In this document: in pieces, positions 60,745-64,000 of the stretch
Layout: each line of letters begins with the position of its first letter
Position numbering within the stretch: the stretch's first letter is position 1
Source of the DNA: Planococcus citri
Taxonomy: Eukaryota; Arthropoda; Insecta; Hemiptera; Pseudococcidae
Assembly (NCBI RefSeq): GCF_950023065.1
Contig: NC_088681.1
Location: forward strand, 5,208,001-5,272,000
Direction: 5' to 3'
Length of the DNA: 64,000 bases
The notes under the pieces: model-generated
What the model was told of the DNA's origin: nothing
Databases searched by the model: none
Seen by the model: the letters and a program-made list of their open reading frames with translations, nothing else
Program-made: the position numbers and the translations under genes

Positions 60745-61515
60745 TTATTGACCTAGAAAGCTGAAATTTGGGATATACCACAATTTCGATCTGCCGAATC
60801 GATTGAAAACAGTTTCAAACCGTTTTCAACGCTCCTGGAGCCTCCAGCAGATTCTTGAAACTTGATATTCCCTCAACATTTTCATCAAATGCCATTAGAA
60901 AGCCAAAATTAATACTGCAAACTAATTTCAACACGCTATTAAGTCGACTACTGGGGGATTTTAAGCAGTTTTGGAGCCTCCATCGACTTTTAGAAAATTA
61001 CTGGAGCCTGCAGCAAATTTTTGAAACATGAAATTGCAACAAAAATTCTGCAACAGAATTTCAGCTTTCTCATTTCATATAAATAAAATGCTGGGAAAAT
61101 TTCATGTTTCAAAAATCTCCTAGAGGCTACAGGTTCAAAAAGTCGCTGGCGGCTCCAAAACAAGTTGAAATCCAATTGCAGTCGACTTCGTAGGATAGGT
61201 ATTTAAGTTGGCTTGCTGGAATGACTTAAACCCACCACCAGTCGACTCAATAGCGTGTGAAAATTGGTTTTGCAGAATAAATTATGGCTTTTCAACTGCA
61301 TTTGACGACATTTACAGGGAATTTTAAGTTTCAAAAATCTGCTGGGGGGGGGCTCCAGAACTGTTCAAAACGATTTCAAACAGTTTCCTATCGATTTGTC
61401 AGGTCGAAATCATAACTTCAGCTTTCTGGGTCAATTTGGTGTTTGATTTTTTTCCTCATTTTTGGGTTAAATTCAATTTTCAAAAATTCAGCAAAAATCG
61501 AAAAATGAACTTTGG
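60745..61515. repeat. Diverged copy of GGAGCCTCCAG family
   Basis: Inverted halves starting AAAGCTGAAATTTGGGATAT and repeating AGCCTCCAGCAGATTNTTGA, as in 32930-34670, but without the outer GGCATATGACAATAGG arms. 61516-62690 to the right is unassigned AT-rich sequence. Confidence 0.7.
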
Positions 61516-62689
61516 CACTTGAAATTTTGACTTATGATTAATATTTTCTATTCGATATGCGATTGACACATACCGTAATATTATACCTAGTATCATTATC
61601 GAAAAAGATAAATTCTCAATTTTTTGAAGATGATATAAACAGTCAAAATCGACATGAAATCTGAAACAACTATTGAAAGATTTTCTGTCGGTTCTATTGG
61701 ATGATTCAGGCATCGTCAATTTATCTACTACAATACTACATAGATAACGTTTTTGATTAATTTCTGATAATTATTATTCGATATGTGATCGCCACATTAT
61801 TATAATGAAGCTACAACCAGAAAAAGTTCAGTAGGTTTTCATTCAGGCCCTATTATACCTAGGAAGCTATTTTTTAAAAATACAGTAGAAAGCTCTCGAC
61901 GAGTACTTGATGCGAAAAATATAGTGAAGGCCAAATTTTGATTTTTATGACCCTACATTTAGAGAAAGGGGCCATCCAAAAATTTGATCCGATTTGTCCC
62001 ATATGGGGGGAGATATGCTCTGAAAACCAATTTTTGGGCCCCCCTACAAATTTTCGGAAAATGAGCCGATTTCACTCATTTTTGTTTTAATTTTTAAAAT
62101 GTTCCTTATTGACATATAGATGTGTTACTTGTATGAAACATTTAGAATTCAAAATTTTTTTGTGAGTATGTCAGTTAAGCTTGATGCAGAAAATTCTCAA
62201 ACTATTGTACGTTCGTTTTGTTTAAGACACCTCAGAGTTTTTTTTTTTGTAATTTTTGTATTTTTTGTATTTTCTTTCCCTTGAAAGTTGAAATTACTTA
62301 GCCTTGTTTTGATGAGAAAATTGAATATGATTCCTGCATTTTGGTAAAATAGGTACCTACATTACAAATTTTGAAAATATTTTTTTTACCACTGTTTTTT
62401 GCAGCTTAATAAATGCAATCACTTGACCTTTTTTTGTTGAAAAAATTGAATATGATTCTTGCCGCATGTATTTTGGCTAAATACCTACCTACATTACCTA
62501 CAAATTTTGAAAATATTTTCGGAGATATATGTTGTTTAAGCATGTAAATGCACTAGGTATAGGTATTTCATAAATTACCTATGTAGGTACAGTACCTATT
62601 TCACTTTTTGTCCAGTTGATTTTTTAAACTGAAAAAAATTTAACATTCTGATTGTTGATTCGTTTGTGTGTTTAGGTTGGTAAATATTA

Positions 62690-62975
62690 CATTCCAAGAC
62701 ACCAAATATACAAACTCAGCTCACATGGCTAGGTTATTCAGCCTCTATAGAACAGGGAAAATTTCCAGACAGCTTGAAATCAAGTATTGTAACCACTGTA
62801 CATAAGAAAGGAGCAAAATAAAATTTAAACCGCTACAGACCCATCTCTGTAACACCAGTATTCTCAAAGATTTTTGGGTGTCTGTAGTATAATCGACTGA
62901 TACGATTCCTATCATCTAACAGCGTTCTATAATTGAAACACAGTTTGGCTTCTGTTGTGGAAAAAACAAGTTGAA
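62690..62975 (+). pseudogene. LINE RT fragment, same family as 39163-41067
   Basis: ACTCAGCTCACATGGCTAGG matches the start of the 39.17 kb frame. The sequence then jumps over about 250 bp to the segment equivalent to FPDCLKVSIVTPVHKKGEK and NYRPISVTPVFSKIF, with frameshifts, ending after QFGF. An internally deleted relic. Confidence 0.75.
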
Positions 62976-62984
62976 TTTTAAGTG

Positions 62985-64000
62985 TCCTGCTGATCGCCGA
63001 ACACAAGAATTGTTTCACGACTTTGATTCCCTTGACGTCCTGAATCTCTGGCAAGTTGTTGGATGGCCAGTCAATTACCATTATCTTTGCTTTTTGCTCT
63101 GTTGATCAGTAGCCTATATTTTGCGCTGACTTCTTCCAGACACTTGAGCAGAGCAGACATGTACTCGACACTTGAGGCCACCAAAGTGGTGTTGTCAGCA
63201 TACCAGAGGTTGGTGCTCCATCAGGCACCAATTAGGACACCTGCGGGCCATTCATCGGCTCCATCAGAGTCATCTATGATCTTCTGTAGTGTTTCTCGGA
63301 TGATATATTCTCGGTAGATGTTGAAGAGAAGTGGAGACAGTATGCAGCCTTGGCAAACTCCTTTTTCAGGGTGAAACTTCCCCAATGTTGTCATATAGCT
63401 GTTTGATCAGCCATACGAGATGCTTTGGAACACCTATCTCTAGCAGAATACGCCGTAATTTCTGCCATTTGACACAACTGAATTCTTTTTTGTAATCCAT
63501 GAAGGATAACACTGCAGGAACATTGTACTCATGAGCTTTCTCAGTGAACATTCTGATGTTGAGGATTTGCTCTCTGGTGCCTCTTCCTTTGGTGAATCCG
63601 GCCTGTTCTTGTGGGATTTCAGACTGCATGAATGGATACAATCATTTGTAGATGCTAGATGATCTTCAGGAGGACTTTGCTGGCATGTGAGATGAGCAAT
63701 ATGGTGTGATAATTCTCACAGTTCTCTGGTGAGCCTTTTTTGTACAGAGTGATGTAAGTTGACTGTGTCCAATTGTCTGGCCAATCTCAGGTTTGCCACA
63801 TGTGATTGCAGATGAGATGGATTCTTTTGGTGACTTTAGTGCTTACAGTTTTTAAGACTTTGGCGTGTATGTTGTCAGGGCCAGGAGCTTTGTTGTTTTT
63901 CAGATATTCCATGGCTTTTACAACCTCTTCATAGAGGATTGAAGACTCTCTTTCTTTGATCATCTTGTCCAGTGGATTGATGCCACCAGCATGAGGATCG
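62985..64000 (-). pseudogene. RTE/BovB-like LINE reverse transcriptase, decayed, runs off the window
   Basis: Minus-strand frames read from 64000: YLKNNKAPGPDNIHAKVL, ITLYKKGSPENCENYHTILL, EQAGFTKGRGTREQILNIRM, LSFMDYKKEFSCVKWQKL (Lys-Glu where Ala-Phe-Asp-like is usual), KGVCQGCILSPLLFNIY and LWYADNTTLVASS (YADN instead of YADD), then LLINRAKSK. Stops and shifts occur near 63785, 63380, 63210 and 63070. Landmark order fits RTE-type RT; the clade call is moderate. The altered catalytic Asp alone would inactivate it. Confidence 0.82.

Overview
The window is nuclear DNA of an animal, most probably an insect. Coding sequence is split into short exons joined by GT-AG introns, the DNA is AT-rich, and most of the window is interspersed repeats. 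The many short GTAGGTACCTAC-like strings and the transposon mix resemble mealybug or aphid-type Hemiptera, but that placement is inference. No bacterial gene, operon, CRISPR array or canonical tRNA/rRNA gene was found.

Host genes: (1) 88-1703, minus: seven exons encoding the first ~362 codons seen of an ACSF2-like acyl-CoA synthetase, running off the left edge. (2) 5052-15255, plus: a secreted/multi-membrane nose-resistant-to-fluoxetine (NRF-6)-like acyltransferase in at least 12 exons. The exon expected to start the acyltransferase domain was not found, and one exon has a stop plus frameshift. (3) 15623-16506, minus: four exons encoding the C-terminal 180 residues of an ACSF2-like enzyme, with no N-terminal half visible upstream. 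The two ACSF2 pieces are complementary halves in the wrong order for one gene. (4) 51994-54779, plus: a two-exon gene for a 92-residue protein with a signal peptide and no recognised family. Between about 16.5 and 51.9 kb I found no convincing host coding exon.

Mobile DNA by region: 2.1-4.3 kb, a TIR element containing a foldback. 5.3-6.9 kb, a T-rich intron with two adjacent perfect palindromes. 10.0-10.6 kb, a TIR element carrying a tRNA-like module. 11.6-13.4 kb, a GATC-rich satellite. 16.6-20.5 kb, a 1.16 kb TIR element, a mariner relic, a hAT-type MITE and a TG/TGCG microsatellite. 21.1-27.2 kb, a decayed R1-type LINE with its target duplication and three MITEs inserted in it. 28.0-31.9 kb, an element with ~590 bp inverted arms. 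32.9-36.4 kb, two long-TIR elements and a LINE tail. 39.1-42.2 kb, a TIR element containing a LINE and a probable solo LTR. 44.4-45.2 kb, a pogo/Tigger-like MITE and a near-perfect snapback. 46.9-49.6 kb, nested foldbacks with a second tRNA-like-bearing element. 55.4-60.2 kb, hAT-type and Mutator-type MITEs and a third tRNA-like-bearing element. 62.7-64.0 kb, fragments of two LINE types.

The most novel-looking structure is a set of three TIR elements (9965-10628, 48219-49460, 58738-60242). Each begins with CCC, sits between 2-bp direct repeats, and contains a TATA-like box, a tRNA-like segment with A and B boxes, and a T-run terminator. They look like transposons carrying their own RNA polymerase III unit.
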